Shown: piece after piece, positions 53,781-63,238 of the stretch
Numbering within the stretch: the stretch's first letter is position 1
How the letters are laid out: each line of letters starts with the position of its first letter
Source of the DNA: Bacteroidales bacterium
GTDB taxonomy: Bacteria > Bacteroidota > Bacteroidia > Bacteroidales > VadinHA17
NCBI GenBank assembly: GCA_029210565.1
Contig: JARGFQ010000011.1
Location: 1-64,000 of the forward strand
Direction of reading: 5' to 3'
DNA length: 64,000 nt
Made by a program: the position numbers and the translations under genes
The notes under the pieces: generated by a model
Database searches by the model: none
Seen by the model: the letters and a program-made list of their open reading frames with translations, nothing else
What the model was told of the DNA's origin: nothing

Positions 53781-55601
53781 ATGACAGGCAATCATAAGTT
53801 ATCTTCCATTGTGTTTACCCTTTTGATACTGATCTCACATGCGGCGGCGGGGCAGACCGACAGACATACCTTTGCACTGGGCGGGAAGGAGTTCCTGCTC
53901 GACGGTAAACCCTTTCAGATCATCAGTGGAGAGATGCATCCGGGAAGGATCCCGGCAGAGTATTGGAAGCACCGGATACAGATGGCAAAGGCCATGGGCT
54001 GCAATACTATATCTGCCTACCTCTTCTGGAACCATCATGAAGCCAGTGAAGGGATTTATGACTTTCACACCGGCAACCGTGATATTTCGCGCTTCATTGC
54101 CACCGCTGCCGAAGAGGGGATGTGGGTTATCATAAGGCCGGGACCGTATGTCTGTGCTGAATGGGAACTCGGGGGGATCCCCCCCTACCTGCTTCGCAAT
54201 CCGGAGTTAAAGATCAGGTGTATGGATTCGCATTACATGAAAGCCGCTGAGAGATACATCTCACGCCTTGCGGATGTGCTGCGCCCTCATCTCATTACCA
54301 GCGGCGGACGTGTGCTGATGGTACAGATAGAGAACGAATACGGCAGCTACGGCAACGACAGGAATTACATGGAAGCCCTGAAAGTTATCTGGGAGAATAG
54401 CGGCATTGATGTTCCCTTCTTTACCGGCGACGGGCCAACGACATACATGCTTGAGGCGGGTACGCTGCCTGGCTGTGCGGTAGGACTCGATTCCGGCAGC
54501 AGCGAAAAGGACTTTGAGCTGGCACGAAGGATGAACCCCGGCGTGCCTGTCTTCTCCAGCGAGACATATCCCGGCTGGCTGACACACTGGGGAGAGGATT
54601 GGGCACGACCTGACACGGGCGCATTGCTGCGGGAGGTGAAGTTCCTGATGGATAGCCGCAAATCGTTCAACTTCTATGTGATACACGGCGGTACGAACTT
54701 CGGCTTTACCGCCGGGGCCAACTCGGGAGGCAAGGGCTATGAACCTGACCTTACCAGTTACGATTATGACGCTCCCATAAATGAACAGGGAAGGGCTACG
54801 CCCAAGTACATGGCGCTGAGAAAACTGATAGGCTCCTACCTCCCGAAGAGAGCCAAGCTCCCTCCCATACCGGATCCTGTTCCTGCAATGAGCTTCCCGG
54901 AGACGGAGCTTGTGCCACTGACCTCCATCTGGGATAACATGCCTGCTCCCATACACTCAGTGCAGCCCAGGCCATTTGAGATGTACGGCCAGGACTACGG
55001 GTTCATGCTCTACGCTACACGCTTAATCGGACACAAGGGCGGAAAGCTGACTGTCATTGATCTGCATGACTATGCCACCGTCTTCCTTGACGGCAAGTAT
55101 ATAGGAACGCTTGACCGCCGTCTTGGTATTAATTCTATCGATATTCCTCGGGGCGAGAGTCGATATCCCCTTCTTGAGATTTTTGTCGAGGGGATGGGGC
55201 GCATAAACTTTGCCCACTCAATGATCGACCGCAAGGGCATTACCGACAGGGTGACACTCAACGGCATGACGTTGATGAACTGGGAGGTGTACGGATACCC
55301 GATGGATGAGGATTTCATCTCCGCGCTCCAGCCGGCAGGAGCTCCCGGGGAAAAGCCCGGCATCTTCTTCAGGGGGTCATTTGATCTGGAGACGACAGCA
55401 GACACTTTTATCGACATGACAAACTTTGTCAAGGGCTTTGTATGGGTCAACGGACATAACCTTGGAAGGTACTGGGAGATCGGCCCGCAGACCCGACTAT
55501 ACTGTCCTGCCCCCTGGCTCAAAACAGGAGAAAATGAGATAATCATTTTCGACCTGCACAAAACCACCCCGGGGAGTATCCGGGGATTCCCGACCATGTA
55601 A
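53781..55601 (+). CDS. GH35 beta-galactosidase
   Basis: A 606-residue exported enzyme: signal peptide (MTGNHKLSSIVFTLLILISHAAA), TIM barrel starting FQIISGEMHPGRIPAEYWKHRI, acid/base Glu186 (VQIENEYGSYG) and nucleophile Glu261 (FSSETYPGWLTHWGE), then C-terminal beta domains with the usual GH35 end (VNGHNLGRYWEIGPQTRLYCPAPWLK). The family removes terminal beta-galactose, sometimes with other exo specificities. It follows nrfA by 35 bases but its function has nothing obvious in common with it, and it is outside the beta-glucan locus. Confidence 0.93.
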   Translation: MTGNHKLSSIVFTLLILISHAAAGQTDRHTFALGGKEFLLDGKPFQIISGEMHPGRIPAEYWKHRIQMAKAMGCNTISAYLFWNHHEASEGIYDFHTGNRDISRFIATAAEEGMWVIIRPGPYVCAEWELGGIPPYLLRNPELKIRCMDSHYMKAAERYISRLADVLRPHLITSGGRVLMVQIENEYGSYGNDRNYMEALKVIWENSGIDVPFFTGDGPTTYMLEAGTLPGCAVGLDSGSSEKDFELARRMNPGVPVFSSETYPGWLTHWGEDWARPDTGALLREVKFLMDSRKSFNFYVIHGGTNFGFTAGANSGGKGYEPDLTSYDYDAPINEQGRATPKYMALRKLIGSYLPKRAKLPPIPDPVPAMSFPETELVPLTSIWDNMPAPIHSVQPRPFEMYGQDYGFMLYATRLIGHKGGKLTVIDLHDYATVFLDGKYIGTLDRRLGINSIDIPRGESRYPLLEIFVEGMGRINFAHSMIDRKGITDRVTLNGMTLMNWEVYGYPMDEDFISALQPAGAPGEKPGIFFRGSFDLETTADTFIDMTNFVKGFVWVNGHNLGRYWEIGPQTRLYCPAPWLKTGENEIIIFDLHKTTPGSIRGFPTM

Positions 55602-55704
55602 TGCAAAACTGCCGTTCCAGGACCCTGGCACGGGGTCTCCGGTCACGAAATTAAAAACTTCGGGTTATAAGGCCGTGTTTCTGGCCGGTCTCCGTCAAGG
55701 CAAG

Positions 55705-56427
55705 TCAAGAGACTAGCTGATTCCCGTGATCGCTGACAGCAGATAGTATATCCCTGCTGCGAGTAACATGGAAACCGGGATTGTAAGCAGCCAGGCGTAG
55801 AGCAGGTTTATTGTCACGCCCCAGCGCACAGCGGTCAACAGCCTTTTCCAGAGCTGCAAGCACATCCTTCTTCTTGATCAGCTCAATAGCATCAGTCTCC
55901 TCCTGGAACAGTTTTGCCAGGTACCTGTGGTTAATATCATCGGCATGTTCCTCCAGATCTCCTATCTTACGGCAGTTATCCTTGTACTTACTCAGATTCA
56001 ACACGTCACGAAGGCCGTTGAAGGCTGTATTAATCTCGATGGATGCATCGCGGATGACTTCAGCCATCTCATTGAACTCTGCAGGTATCTCCTTTAGCTT
56101 GTACAGGTGAGCCTGCTTGGTTGCACTGTGCATCAGATCCAGTACCGAGTCGGTGGCATGGATAAGTTCAAAGATGTCCTCACGGTCAAAGAGTGTAATA
56201 AAAGTACCACTGAGAGCCTTGTACAGGTTTTTCGCTATCTGATCACCTACAAGCTCCGCCTCCTTTATCTTTTTCCCCAGGGACTCTCTCTTTTCTGTCG
56301 ACGGTTCATTCATGAATTCAACCAGCAGTTCCGCACCTACGATCAGGTTCGCTGAAGCATCCTTGAAGAGGGGATAGAACTTACCCTCTTTGGGTGCAAG
56401 AAAAGAAAACACCTTATCGAGTTTCAT
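55705..56427 (-). pseudogene. DUF47 (PhoU-like) gene with deleted end and foreign tail
   Basis: From ATG 56427 (MKLDKVFSFLAPKEGKFYPLF) a PhoU-like helical DUF47 protein runs normally for about 200 residues to LAALEKAVDRC. It then loses the family ending (expected EDVAN-type helix) and reads a 40-residue tail of no known kind, because the DNA there belongs to another gene in another frame. DUF47 proteins usually regulate the Pit phosphate transporter encoded next to them. The break falls at a GACCGCTGTG sequence (55827-55836). The protein may be stable and partly functional, but its partner gene here is destroyed. Confidence 0.7.
55713..55838 (-). pseudogene. C-terminal remnant of Pit inorganic phosphate transporter
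   Basis: In the +1 frame relative to the DUF47 gene the minus strand reads LTAVRWGVTINLLYAWLLTI followed by PVSMLLAAGIYYLLSAITGIS and a TAG stop. The A-x-R-W-G-V ... A-W-x-x-T-I-P pattern is the ending of PF01384 phosphate permeases, normally the partner gene of DUF47. Only about 40 codons remain and no start is available, so this is a remnant. Confidence 0.7.
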
Positions 56428-56531
56428 CTGAATTATGAGTATGGTTTGACAACGCCACAAGAATATAGTAATGACTTTAGTCCGGAAAGAACATTTGTGG
56501 GTATTTTGCTGAAAGATGTAATATTTATTCT

Positions 56532-56545
56532 TTAGCTTAAGCTAA
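56532..56545. promoter_or_regulatory. 14-bp palindrome, candidate operator
   Basis: TTAGCTTAAGCTAA is a perfect palindrome 8 bases upstream of TATATTAG (56553-56560), a 7-of-8 match to the -7 consensus for the plus-strand nuclease gene. A regulator bound here could control that gene. Confidence 0.35.
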
Positions 56546-56586
56546 CATTCGCTATATTAGCATTTCAAATCCCACATAATCCTTTT

Positions 56587-57987
56587 ATGAAGATTACATT
56601 CTACGGGGCTGCCCGTGAGGTGACAGGCAGCAAGGTGCTTATTGAGACAGAGCATGGAAAGAACATCCTGCTCGACTGCGGGCAGTTTCAGGGGAAAGGA
56701 CTGGAGACAGAGGAATCAAACAGGGCTGTGCCCTTCCCTCCTGCCTCGGTTGATCATGTAATATTGTCACATGCTCATATAGATCATTCAGGACTTATTC
56801 CCTTTCTTTACCGGAACGGCTTCACCGGGTCGGTAATATGCACCAATGCCACTCGTGATCTCTGCTCTATAATGCTTGCCGATTCGGGAAAGATACAGGA
56901 GTATGATACCCGGTACTTCAACAAGAAAAGGGCAAGAAAAAATCTTCCTCCCGTTGATCCGCTTTACACCCAGGCTGATGCCGTGGCCTCAATGCATCTG
57001 TTCATCGGGGTGGCCTATGACCGCAAGTTCCGCATAGACGACTTCACCACAGTCAGATTTACAAATACCGGACATATGCTTGGCAGCGGTGTGGTAACGC
57101 TTGAACTGAGGGAGAGGGACGGCATCAAGCGGCTGGCGTACACCGGTGACATCGGAAGACCTTCAAACAGGATTCTTAAAAGTCCCGAGTCATTCCCCCA
57201 GGCTGACATCCTAATTACCGAGTCTACCTACGGCGACCGCCTCCACCCTACTGTCGAGGAATCTGGCGAAGAGCTCTTCAGAGTGGTCCGTCACACATGC
57301 GTCGAGAAGAGGGGCAAGCTGATCATCCCCGCCTTCAGTGTCGGCCGCACCCAGGAGGTAGTCTATTCGCTTAACAGCTTGTACAATGCAGGAAGGCTGC
57401 CCAGGGTGGATATATATGTCGACAGTCCCCTCTCAGTCAATGCCACCAATATTTTCCGCCTGCACACTGAGTGTTTCAATCGTGACGTACAGGAAGTAAT
57501 GCTTTCTGACCCTGACCCGTTCGGGTTCAACACTCTCTTCTACATCACCGAAGTTGAACATTCAAAGAGGCTTAATGACATAAAGGATCCGGTGATTATC
57601 ATCTCATCATCAGGGATGATGGAGGCCGGGCGCGTCAAGCATCATCTGGCAAACAGCATAAGCGACCCTGCAAATACTGTTCTTGCCGTGGGCTACTGTG
57701 CACCGTCAACATTAGGAGCCAGAATACTGGGAGGGGCCGAAGAGATATCCATACACGGTAACAAATATGAAGTAAGAGCAGATATTGAGAGGATAGAATC
57801 ATACTCCGGCCACGGAGATTACAGGGAGATGGCCGATTACCTCTCATGCCAGGACAGTTCCGGGCTACAGAAGATATTTTTGGTACACGGCGAATATGAG
57901 ACACAGGTCAAATATCAGTCGTATCTCGAGTCAAAGGGATTCGGAAACATTGAGATCCCGGCATACGGAAAATCTTTTTCAGTGTGA
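56587..57987 (+). CDS. beta-CASP metallo-beta-lactamase RNase-like protein
   Basis: A 466-residue cytoplasmic protein: metallo-beta-lactamase domain with the metal motif SHAHIDHSGL (His62, His64, Asp66, His67), TNTGHMLGSGVVTLE and the Asp in AYTGDIGRPS, then a beta-CASP domain (ILITESTYGDR, IIPAFSVGRTQEVVYSL, IISSSGMMEAGRVKHHL, SGHGDYREMADY). This is the CPSF/YsxB-type family of RNA-processing or exonuclease enzymes. It is probably an RNase; the exact target is unknown. Starts 159 bases from the divergent DUF47 gene. Confidence 0.88.
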   Translation: MKITFYGAAREVTGSKVLIETEHGKNILLDCGQFQGKGLETEESNRAVPFPPASVDHVILSHAHIDHSGLIPFLYRNGFTGSVICTNATRDLCSIMLADSGKIQEYDTRYFNKKRARKNLPPVDPLYTQADAVASMHLFIGVAYDRKFRIDDFTTVRFTNTGHMLGSGVVTLELRERDGIKRLAYTGDIGRPSNRILKSPESFPQADILITESTYGDRLHPTVEESGEELFRVVRHTCVEKRGKLIIPAFSVGRTQEVVYSLNSLYNAGRLPRVDIYVDSPLSVNATNIFRLHTECFNRDVQEVMLSDPDPFGFNTLFYITEVEHSKRLNDIKDPVIIISSSGMMEAGRVKHHLANSISDPANTVLAVGYCAPSTLGARILGGAEEISIHGNKYEVRADIERIESYSGHGDYREMADYLSCQDSSGLQKIFLVHGEYETQVKYQSYLESKGFGNIEIPAYGKSFSV

Positions 57988-58050
57988 TTTATACAATATT
58001 TCTTTCAGAGTCGTTCTGAAAATCTATTTTTGCACAAAAATTTCCGTGTC

Positions 58051-59520
58051 ATGTTCATAGCAATGGTCGTTCTCTTTGTGCTGGGTTACCTGGCCATCGC
58101 ACTGGAGCACCCTCTCAAGATAGAAAAGGCTGCCAGTGCACTTATTCTCGGTTCCGTCCTCTGGGCTCTGTATGCTCTTTTCGGTGAGCAGATCCTGGGT
58201 CTGGGCTTTTCCCCCTCATGGGAAGAGATGAAGATGATGGCCCAGGAGATAATTCACAACATCATGCCGGTCATGAACGCTGACGCGTTCGCCACCTGTC
58301 CGTTCAATGAGACGGTGGAACTGGCATCCCACCCCAATGCGTTTGTTAAGTTTGAACTGGCACATCACCTTGTGGAGACTGCAGAGATACTCTTCTTCCT
58401 CTTCGGCGCCATGACCATTGTTGAGGTCATCGACCAGCACCAGGGATTTACCGTCATCACCAACAAGATCTCCACAAACAGTAAGGTCAAGCTGCTCTGG
58501 ATCCTGGGTATCCTGACATTCTTCATGTCGGCTGTCCTTGACAACCTCACCACCACCATCGTGATGATTGCCCTTCTCAGGAAGCTGATATCCGACAAGC
58601 CGACACGGTGGCTTTATGCAAGTATGATCGTAATATCGGCAAACTCAGGAGGCGCATGGTCTCCCATAGGCGACGTCACCACCATCATGCTCTGGATAGG
58701 GGGTCAGATAACCACCGTCAACATAATTGTCAAAGTCATTCTTCCCAGCCTTGTCAGCATGGTCGTCCCGCTGACCATACTCTCATTTATGGTCAAGGGC
58801 AATGTTACGAGGCCCGACAGGCCTGCTTACGCCGGTGAGCTGACAACCCCCTTTGAAAGAACATTCATACTCATCCTGGGTGTCTGTATGCTGCTGTTCG
58901 TGCCTGTCTTCAAGACTGTAACCCATCTTCCGCCCTACGTGGGTATGCTGTTCGGGCTGGGTATCTTATGGCTGGTTTCGGAGATCATGCACCGCGACAA
59001 GGAGGATGAGATCAGGAAGAAACTTACGATCTACCATATCGTCAAAAAGGTTGACACCCCCACGATATTCTTCTTCCTTGGCATCCTCTCGGCAGTAGCT
59101 GCCCTCCAAAGTGCAGGTCAGCTCAGCCTGCTTGCCGGATGGCTTGACGAGAAGCTTGGGAACATCTACCTGATAAACCTTGCCATCGGGGCCCTCTCAG
59201 CCGTTGTTGACAACGTACCGCTTGTCGCCGGCGCCATGGGTATGTACGATGTTGTCACATCTGACATGCTGCGTATGGCTGCCGATCCGGCCTATGCATC
59301 GTTCTTTGTGCAGGACGGCCTCTTCTGGGAGTTCCTGGCCTACTGCGCCGGGACGGGCGGAAGCATGCTGATAATAGGCTCCGCCGCAGGTGTGGCAGCA
59401 ATGGGTCTTGAGCGCATTGACTTCATATGGTATATGAAGAAGATATCATTGCTGGCCCTCTCGGGATACCTCGCCGGTGCCGGGGCATACTGGCTGCAGG
59501 CACAGCTGCTTGGACACTAA
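58051..59520 (+). CDS. nhaD: NhaD-type Na+/H+ antiporter
   Basis: 489 residues from the ATG at 58051 (MFIAMVVLFVLGYLAIALEH); the TTG at 58030 is less likely. An integral membrane protein with about 12 helices. Family blocks are FELAHHLVETAEILFFLFGAMTIVEVID, FFMSAVLDNLTTTIVMIALLRK, NSGGAWSPIGDVTTIMLWIGGQ and LSAVVDNVPLVAGAMGMYD. It exports sodium in exchange for protons, which suggests a saline or sodium-coupled habitat. It ends 57 bases before a bidirectional terminator. Confidence 0.92.
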   Translation: MFIAMVVLFVLGYLAIALEHPLKIEKAASALILGSVLWALYALFGEQILGLGFSPSWEEMKMMAQEIIHNIMPVMNADAFATCPFNETVELASHPNAFVKFELAHHLVETAEILFFLFGAMTIVEVIDQHQGFTVITNKISTNSKVKLLWILGILTFFMSAVLDNLTTTIVMIALLRKLISDKPTRWLYASMIVISANSGGAWSPIGDVTTIMLWIGGQITTVNIIVKVILPSLVSMVVPLTILSFMVKGNVTRPDRPAYAGELTTPFERTFILILGVCMLLFVPVFKTVTHLPPYVGMLFGLGILWLVSEIMHRDKEDEIRKKLTIYHIVKKVDTPTIFFFLGILSAVAALQSAGQLSLLAGWLDEKLGNIYLINLAIGALSAVVDNVPLVAGAMGMYDVVTSDMLRMAADPAYASFFVQDGLFWEFLAYCAGTGGSMLIIGSAAGVAAMGLERIDFIWYMKKISLLALSGYLAGAGAYWLQAQLLGH

Positions 59521-59577
59521 ACCAGAAATGCCCTCCGCGGGCGCCTTCATGTTATTATAGCCTGATGACAGGCTAAA

Positions 59578-59612
59578 AAGAAGAGAGGCCGGTGTCCCCG
59601 GCCTCTCTTCTT
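59578..59612. terminator. bidirectional intrinsic terminator
   Basis: A perfect 15-bp stem AAGAAGAGAGGCCGG / CCGGCCTCTCTTCTT with a 5-base loop, preceded by AAA and followed by TTAAT. It lies between the convergent nhaD and RRM genes and can serve both. A smaller AGCCTG/CAGGCT hairpin sits just before it at 59559-59574. Confidence 0.85.
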
Positions 59613-59616
59613 AATC

Positions 59617-59919
59617 CTAGTATCTCTGTTCATCCCTGTCGCGGAAATCGCGACGGGGCCTGAAAGGTTTCTTCTCTGCCTTCGGCTCAGACTTCTTAAC
59701 GATGATCTGGCTGCCATCGAGCTCTGAATTGTTGAGTTTTTCGATAGCCTCATAACCGGCACGGTCATCAGCCATCTCTACGAAACCATAACGCTTGGAA
59801 AAGCCGGTCTCACGGTCCATAATAACTTTTGCGGAGATAACCTCCCCAAATTTGCTGAAAAGTTCCTGAAGGTCTTCTGCTTTGGTAACAGAACTCAGCT
59901 TGGCGACAAAAATGTTCAT
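59617..59919 (-). CDS. RRM-type single-domain RNA-binding protein
   Basis: A 100-residue protein with one RNA-recognition motif: RNP2 IFVAKL (near residue 3) and RNP1 KRYGFVEM (near residue 45), followed by a basic Arg/Asp-rich tail (FRPRRDFRDRDEQRY). Bacteroidota carry several such proteins, thought to act as global RNA chaperones. Its promoter at 60011-60043 is near consensus and gives a leader of about 85 bases, which may carry autoregulatory or cold-responsive structure. Stop is 5 bases beyond the shared terminator. Confidence 0.92.
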   Translation of the reverse strand: MNIFVAKLSSVTKAEDLQELFSKFGEVISAKVIMDRETGFSKRYGFVEMADDRAGYEAIEKLNNSELDGSQIIVKKSEPKAEKKPFRPRRDFRDRDEQRY

Positions 59920-60010
59920 CTGAAAATTAATTAAATGTTAATAAAACAACAAAACCAACAGGTAGGGGCACATGCAATTATGCCGGCCTCTTCAGACCTG
60001 CTAATCAACA

Positions 60011-60043
60011 CAAAGGTATTTAAATATTTTTAACATATGCAAA
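60011..60043 (-). promoter_or_regulatory. near-consensus promoter for RRM gene
   Basis: Minus strand: TTTG (60043-60040), 21-base spacer, TACCTTTG (60018-60011). Both Bacteroidota elements are perfect. Transcription should start near 60004, leaving a leader of about 85 bases before the ATG at 59919. Confidence 0.75.
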
Positions 60044-60090
60044 TTAATTTAATTATTTAAAAATGATGCAATGAGAGTACCCGCAGCAGC

Positions 60091-61392
60091 CTACTGCCTG
60101 CTCACGGGAGTTTCGTCAAGCCACTCTTCAAGTTTGGTGAATACCAGCTCTTTCTGTTCCGGCGAAAGGTTTCCTATCCGGGTTCCATGAGCACCCCCCT
60201 CCTTTGTTATCTTTAGGCACCTGCTGTTACTCCCCGGATCTGCCGCCGTTGATGACCATGGGTCATATTCGCCGTAAAGAAAGAGGAAGTTCTCGGCCTC
60301 GGTCTTTATGTAATTGTCAACGCGCCTGCCGAACTCGTAATCGTAAACATAGTCCGGACCAACGGGAGCTGAAAAGAAAAACTCCGGGTTGCCGGTATCA
60401 CCCGCATAACGTAGCAGTCCAGCAAACTTTTCAAAATCATAACCGTAATAACCAAGCTCCGTCATTGCCTGGTAAAAGAAGGGTTCAAAGGCCTTTACGC
60501 CCTGGTCTGAGAAATAGAAAAAATCGCCTGTTGATGCCAGGTGCCTGAAGATCTCCTGGACATTCCCGTCGAGGGGTATCGAATCACAGGGTACTCTGCC
60601 CCACTGCCAGAAGGCAAACTCATATTCCAGAACAGCCATCTCATAAGCTGTCTCAGCTCCTCCAACCCGGGTGTAAGTCCATCCTCTCTCCTCAGAGAGT
60701 GCGGTCATCATGGGAAAAAGAATGTTAAATTTCCGGAGGGCAAGCTTCTGAAACTCATAGATCCGGTCACGGCACTCCGCCGTCCCAACCTGCTCCAGGA
60801 ATGGCTTCACACGCTCATCTTCAGGACCGAAATTGAGCGGGGCAACATATGGCACCCGCGCATCGACATCATCAGGATAATAATAACTGTGAAACATTAC
60901 AGTCTGACCTCCCTTGCTGATTCCGGTTGTCACCCATTTGTTGCGGAAGACCGGCTTGAATAGCTCTATTATCCGGTGATGATCGGTAGCCGCCTGCCAG
61001 GTGGTAAGATAGGTCCAGAGAAGTGAGTCAGGTTGTGAGTCTTCAAAGTACCTGTGCTCTACGGTTATCTGGTTGCAGTCGAGAAGCCGTGCCAGCTCGC
61101 TCTTGTGGAACCTGGCAGAATATCCTTCTGTCACAACCACAACGGGTTTGTCGATGCCTGCATAACCCAGGAAAATCTGCTGGCTGAAGTCCGGACCGTC
61201 AGGGTTGTTGTGATCAAGGGGCTGGATTATTTTAATCTCATAAGATTCCAGAAAGGATGAGTCATTTTCAATCTTTTCCACTGTCGCACCGGGGAGCGAG
61301 GAGAGCCTTTCCTCCAGTGTCATGGAGGAATTGCTGCATGAGGAGATCATAAACGGCAGTAATGCCATCAGTAAGAAGAAGAGTCGTTGCAT
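60091..61392 (-). CDS. S37 family prolyl tri/tetrapeptidyl aminopeptidase lipoprotein
   Basis: A 433-residue exported peptidase of the S37 (PS-10) family, an alpha/beta-hydrolase that removes tri- or tetrapeptides ending in proline. Lipobox MISSC (Cys19). The serine motif is TTGISKGGQTVMF (Ser159), with Asp in LYGEYDPWSS and His in GGAHGTRIGNLSP. EHRYFEDSQPD is also a family mark. It is the last of a group with aminopeptidase P and a DPP-IV-like enzyme (29 bases after the former), all on one strand. Confidence 0.88.
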   Translation of the reverse strand: MQRLFFLLMALLPFMISSCSNSSMTLEERLSSLPGATVEKIENDSSFLESYEIKIIQPLDHNNPDGPDFSQQIFLGYAGIDKPVVVVTEGYSARFHKSELARLLDCNQITVEHRYFEDSQPDSLLWTYLTTWQAATDHHRIIELFKPVFRNKWVTTGISKGGQTVMFHSYYYPDDVDARVPYVAPLNFGPEDERVKPFLEQVGTAECRDRIYEFQKLALRKFNILFPMMTALSEERGWTYTRVGGAETAYEMAVLEYEFAFWQWGRVPCDSIPLDGNVQEIFRHLASTGDFFYFSDQGVKAFEPFFYQAMTELGYYGYDFEKFAGLLRYAGDTGNPEFFFSAPVGPDYVYDYEFGRRVDNYIKTEAENFLFLYGEYDPWSSTAADPGSNSRCLKITKEGGAHGTRIGNLSPEQKELVFTKLEEWLDETPVSRQ

Positions 61393-61421
61393 AAAACAGT
61401 TATTAATAATTTAGATAGGTT

Positions 61422-63227
61422 TCATTCTCTGACCAGCGGGGCCGTTTTTCTGTCGAGCCACTCTCTTTCTTCCGGCTTCAGCCTGTCAGCCAGTAAGTTA
61501 TATACCGCCTTATGGTACTCGTTCAGCCACTGAAGCTCTATGTCATCCAGCAGGGAGAGATCTGTCAGTGCCCTGTCAATATAACAGAGGGTGACAGTCT
61601 CAAATCTCAGGAAGTCTCCGTACTCAGTCTCCCTGTCATTGACACATAGTATCATGTTCTCAGTCCTGAAGCCGTATTTGCCCTCAAGGTATACTGCCGG
61701 TTCATCTGAGGTGACCATGCCGGGTTCAATCACGGTCTTCAGGTCTCCGGCAGCTGCCGAGCCTATAGTCTGCGGGCCTTCGTGAACGTTGAGGAAACTG
61801 CCCACCCCGTGCCCGGTGCCGTGACCGTAGTTCAGTCCGTTATCCCACAAAGCCTTTCGGGCCAGCAATTCGAGCTGGTATCCGCGGGTGCCGTGCGGAA
61901 ACCTGGCCATAGCCAGGGCAATGGTGCCCCGGAGAGCCAGGGTAAAGTGCCTTTGCATCTTAGCGTCCGGTTGCCCCAGCGCAATTGTCCTGGTGATATC
62001 GGTGGTTCCCCCGTAATACTGGCCGCCGGAATCCAGCAGAAAGATCCCCGACTGCTCCAGGACGGCATCATTGTCGGGTCCCGGCACATAATGAGGCAAT
62101 GCTGCATGCTCGTTGAAGGCAGCTATGGTGGCGAAAGAGGGTCCGGCACATCCCTCCTGCTCCATCCGAAGGGACTCAAGCTTCGCCGAGGCAGAGAGCT
62201 CAGTAACCTTCTCCCTGCCAAGGCTCTTCTCAAGCCAGATGAAAAAGCGGGTGAGGGCCACACCGTCCCTGATCATCACTTCACGCAGGTTCTTTATCTC
62301 AGTCTCATTCCTTATCGCCTTGAGCCGTGTAGGGATGCTGACGTCATGAATGACCCTGATGGTCCCCGGAACAGCTCCGCGCAGTGCTGCCGAGGTAGTT
62401 GAAGGCGATAGCAGCAGGATGCTTCCGGCAGGAAGTGACCTCAGCACCGAAGTGGTCATCTCATAAGGCAGCAGCACCACCCCATCACGGTCAAATTCCG
62501 CTTTCATGGTGCCGGGTATCTTGCCTTCGTCGGCAAAGAGCATCACCTGGTCTTTACTCACAATGGCGAATGACAACAGCAACGGGCTGTAGGTTATGTC
62601 CCTGCCACGAATATTGAGAAGCCACATCACGTCATCACAGGAGGTGAGCAGCTGATAGTCAACATCCATCGTCTTCATCCTCTCCCGCACACGATCTATC
62701 TTCTCATTCCGGCTCTCCCCGGCAAATTCCGGGGGCAGTGCAAAAGCCTCTTCGTCCGGCAGCGGCGGTCTGTCGCGCCATACCGGAGTTATGAGATCAC
62801 TTCTGAGGGAGAGCCTGATACCCTTCTCCTTCAGCCTCCCGCGAAGGAGGCTGGCAATGGAGGCAGAGACCAGCCGTCCGTCAACGGATACCAGGTTGCC
62901 ACTCTTCATCTTTTCTGCCAGCCAGTCAATATATTCCGGCGTGTGCGGTATCTTCAGCCTTACAAGTTCAAACCCCGTTTCCCTGAGCTGGCCGGCAGCC
63001 TGAATAAAATAGCGACTGTCGGTCCAGAGACCGGCAAATCGCGCCGTGATCACCACAGTGCCGGCGGAGCCGGAGAAACCCGTCAGCCACCTAATTACCC
63101 TCCAGTGATCGGGAACATATTCGCCGAGATGGGGATCGGCTGAGGGCACTAACAGGGCATCAATGCCCCTCTTTTTCATCAATGCACGAACGGCAGCAAG
63201 TCGACTTCTATGAACATCTGGTTCCAT
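61422..63227 (-). CDS. Xaa-Pro aminopeptidase (aminopeptidase P, M24B)
   Basis: A 601-residue cytoplasmic dimetal peptidase removing the residue before proline at an N-terminus. It has the long three-domain form (two creatinase-like N-terminal domains about 1-150 and 155-305, catalytic pita-bread domain about 310-600). Metal ligands fit Asp399 (LLDSGGQY), Asp410 (GTTDITRT), His473 (GTGHGVGSFL), Glu509 (SDEPAVY) and Glu523 (FRTENMILC). No signal peptide. It begins 11 bases after the S9 peptidase stop and is followed by the S37 gene. Confidence 0.94.
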   Translation of the reverse strand: MEPDVHRSRLAAVRALMKKRGIDALLVPSADPHLGEYVPDHWRVIRWLTGFSGSAGTVVITARFAGLWTDSRYFIQAAGQLRETGFELVRLKIPHTPEYIDWLAEKMKSGNLVSVDGRLVSASIASLLRGRLKEKGIRLSLRSDLITPVWRDRPPLPDEEAFALPPEFAGESRNEKIDRVRERMKTMDVDYQLLTSCDDVMWLLNIRGRDITYSPLLLSFAIVSKDQVMLFADEGKIPGTMKAEFDRDGVVLLPYEMTTSVLRSLPAGSILLLSPSTTSAALRGAVPGTIRVIHDVSIPTRLKAIRNETEIKNLREVMIRDGVALTRFFIWLEKSLGREKVTELSASAKLESLRMEQEGCAGPSFATIAAFNEHAALPHYVPGPDNDAVLEQSGIFLLDSGGQYYGGTTDITRTIALGQPDAKMQRHFTLALRGTIALAMARFPHGTRGYQLELLARKALWDNGLNYGHGTGHGVGSFLNVHEGPQTIGSAAAGDLKTVIEPGMVTSDEPAVYLEGKYGFRTENMILCVNDRETEYGDFLRFETVTLCYIDRALTDLSLLDDIELQWLNEYHKAVYNLLADRLKPEEREWLDRKTAPLVRE

Positions 63228-63238
63228 CTCTCCCGAAA

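Noticed and set aside
53781..55601. GH35 gene as part of the beta-glucan locus
   Set aside because: It is on the opposite strand behind nrfA, and the family acts on beta-galactosides.
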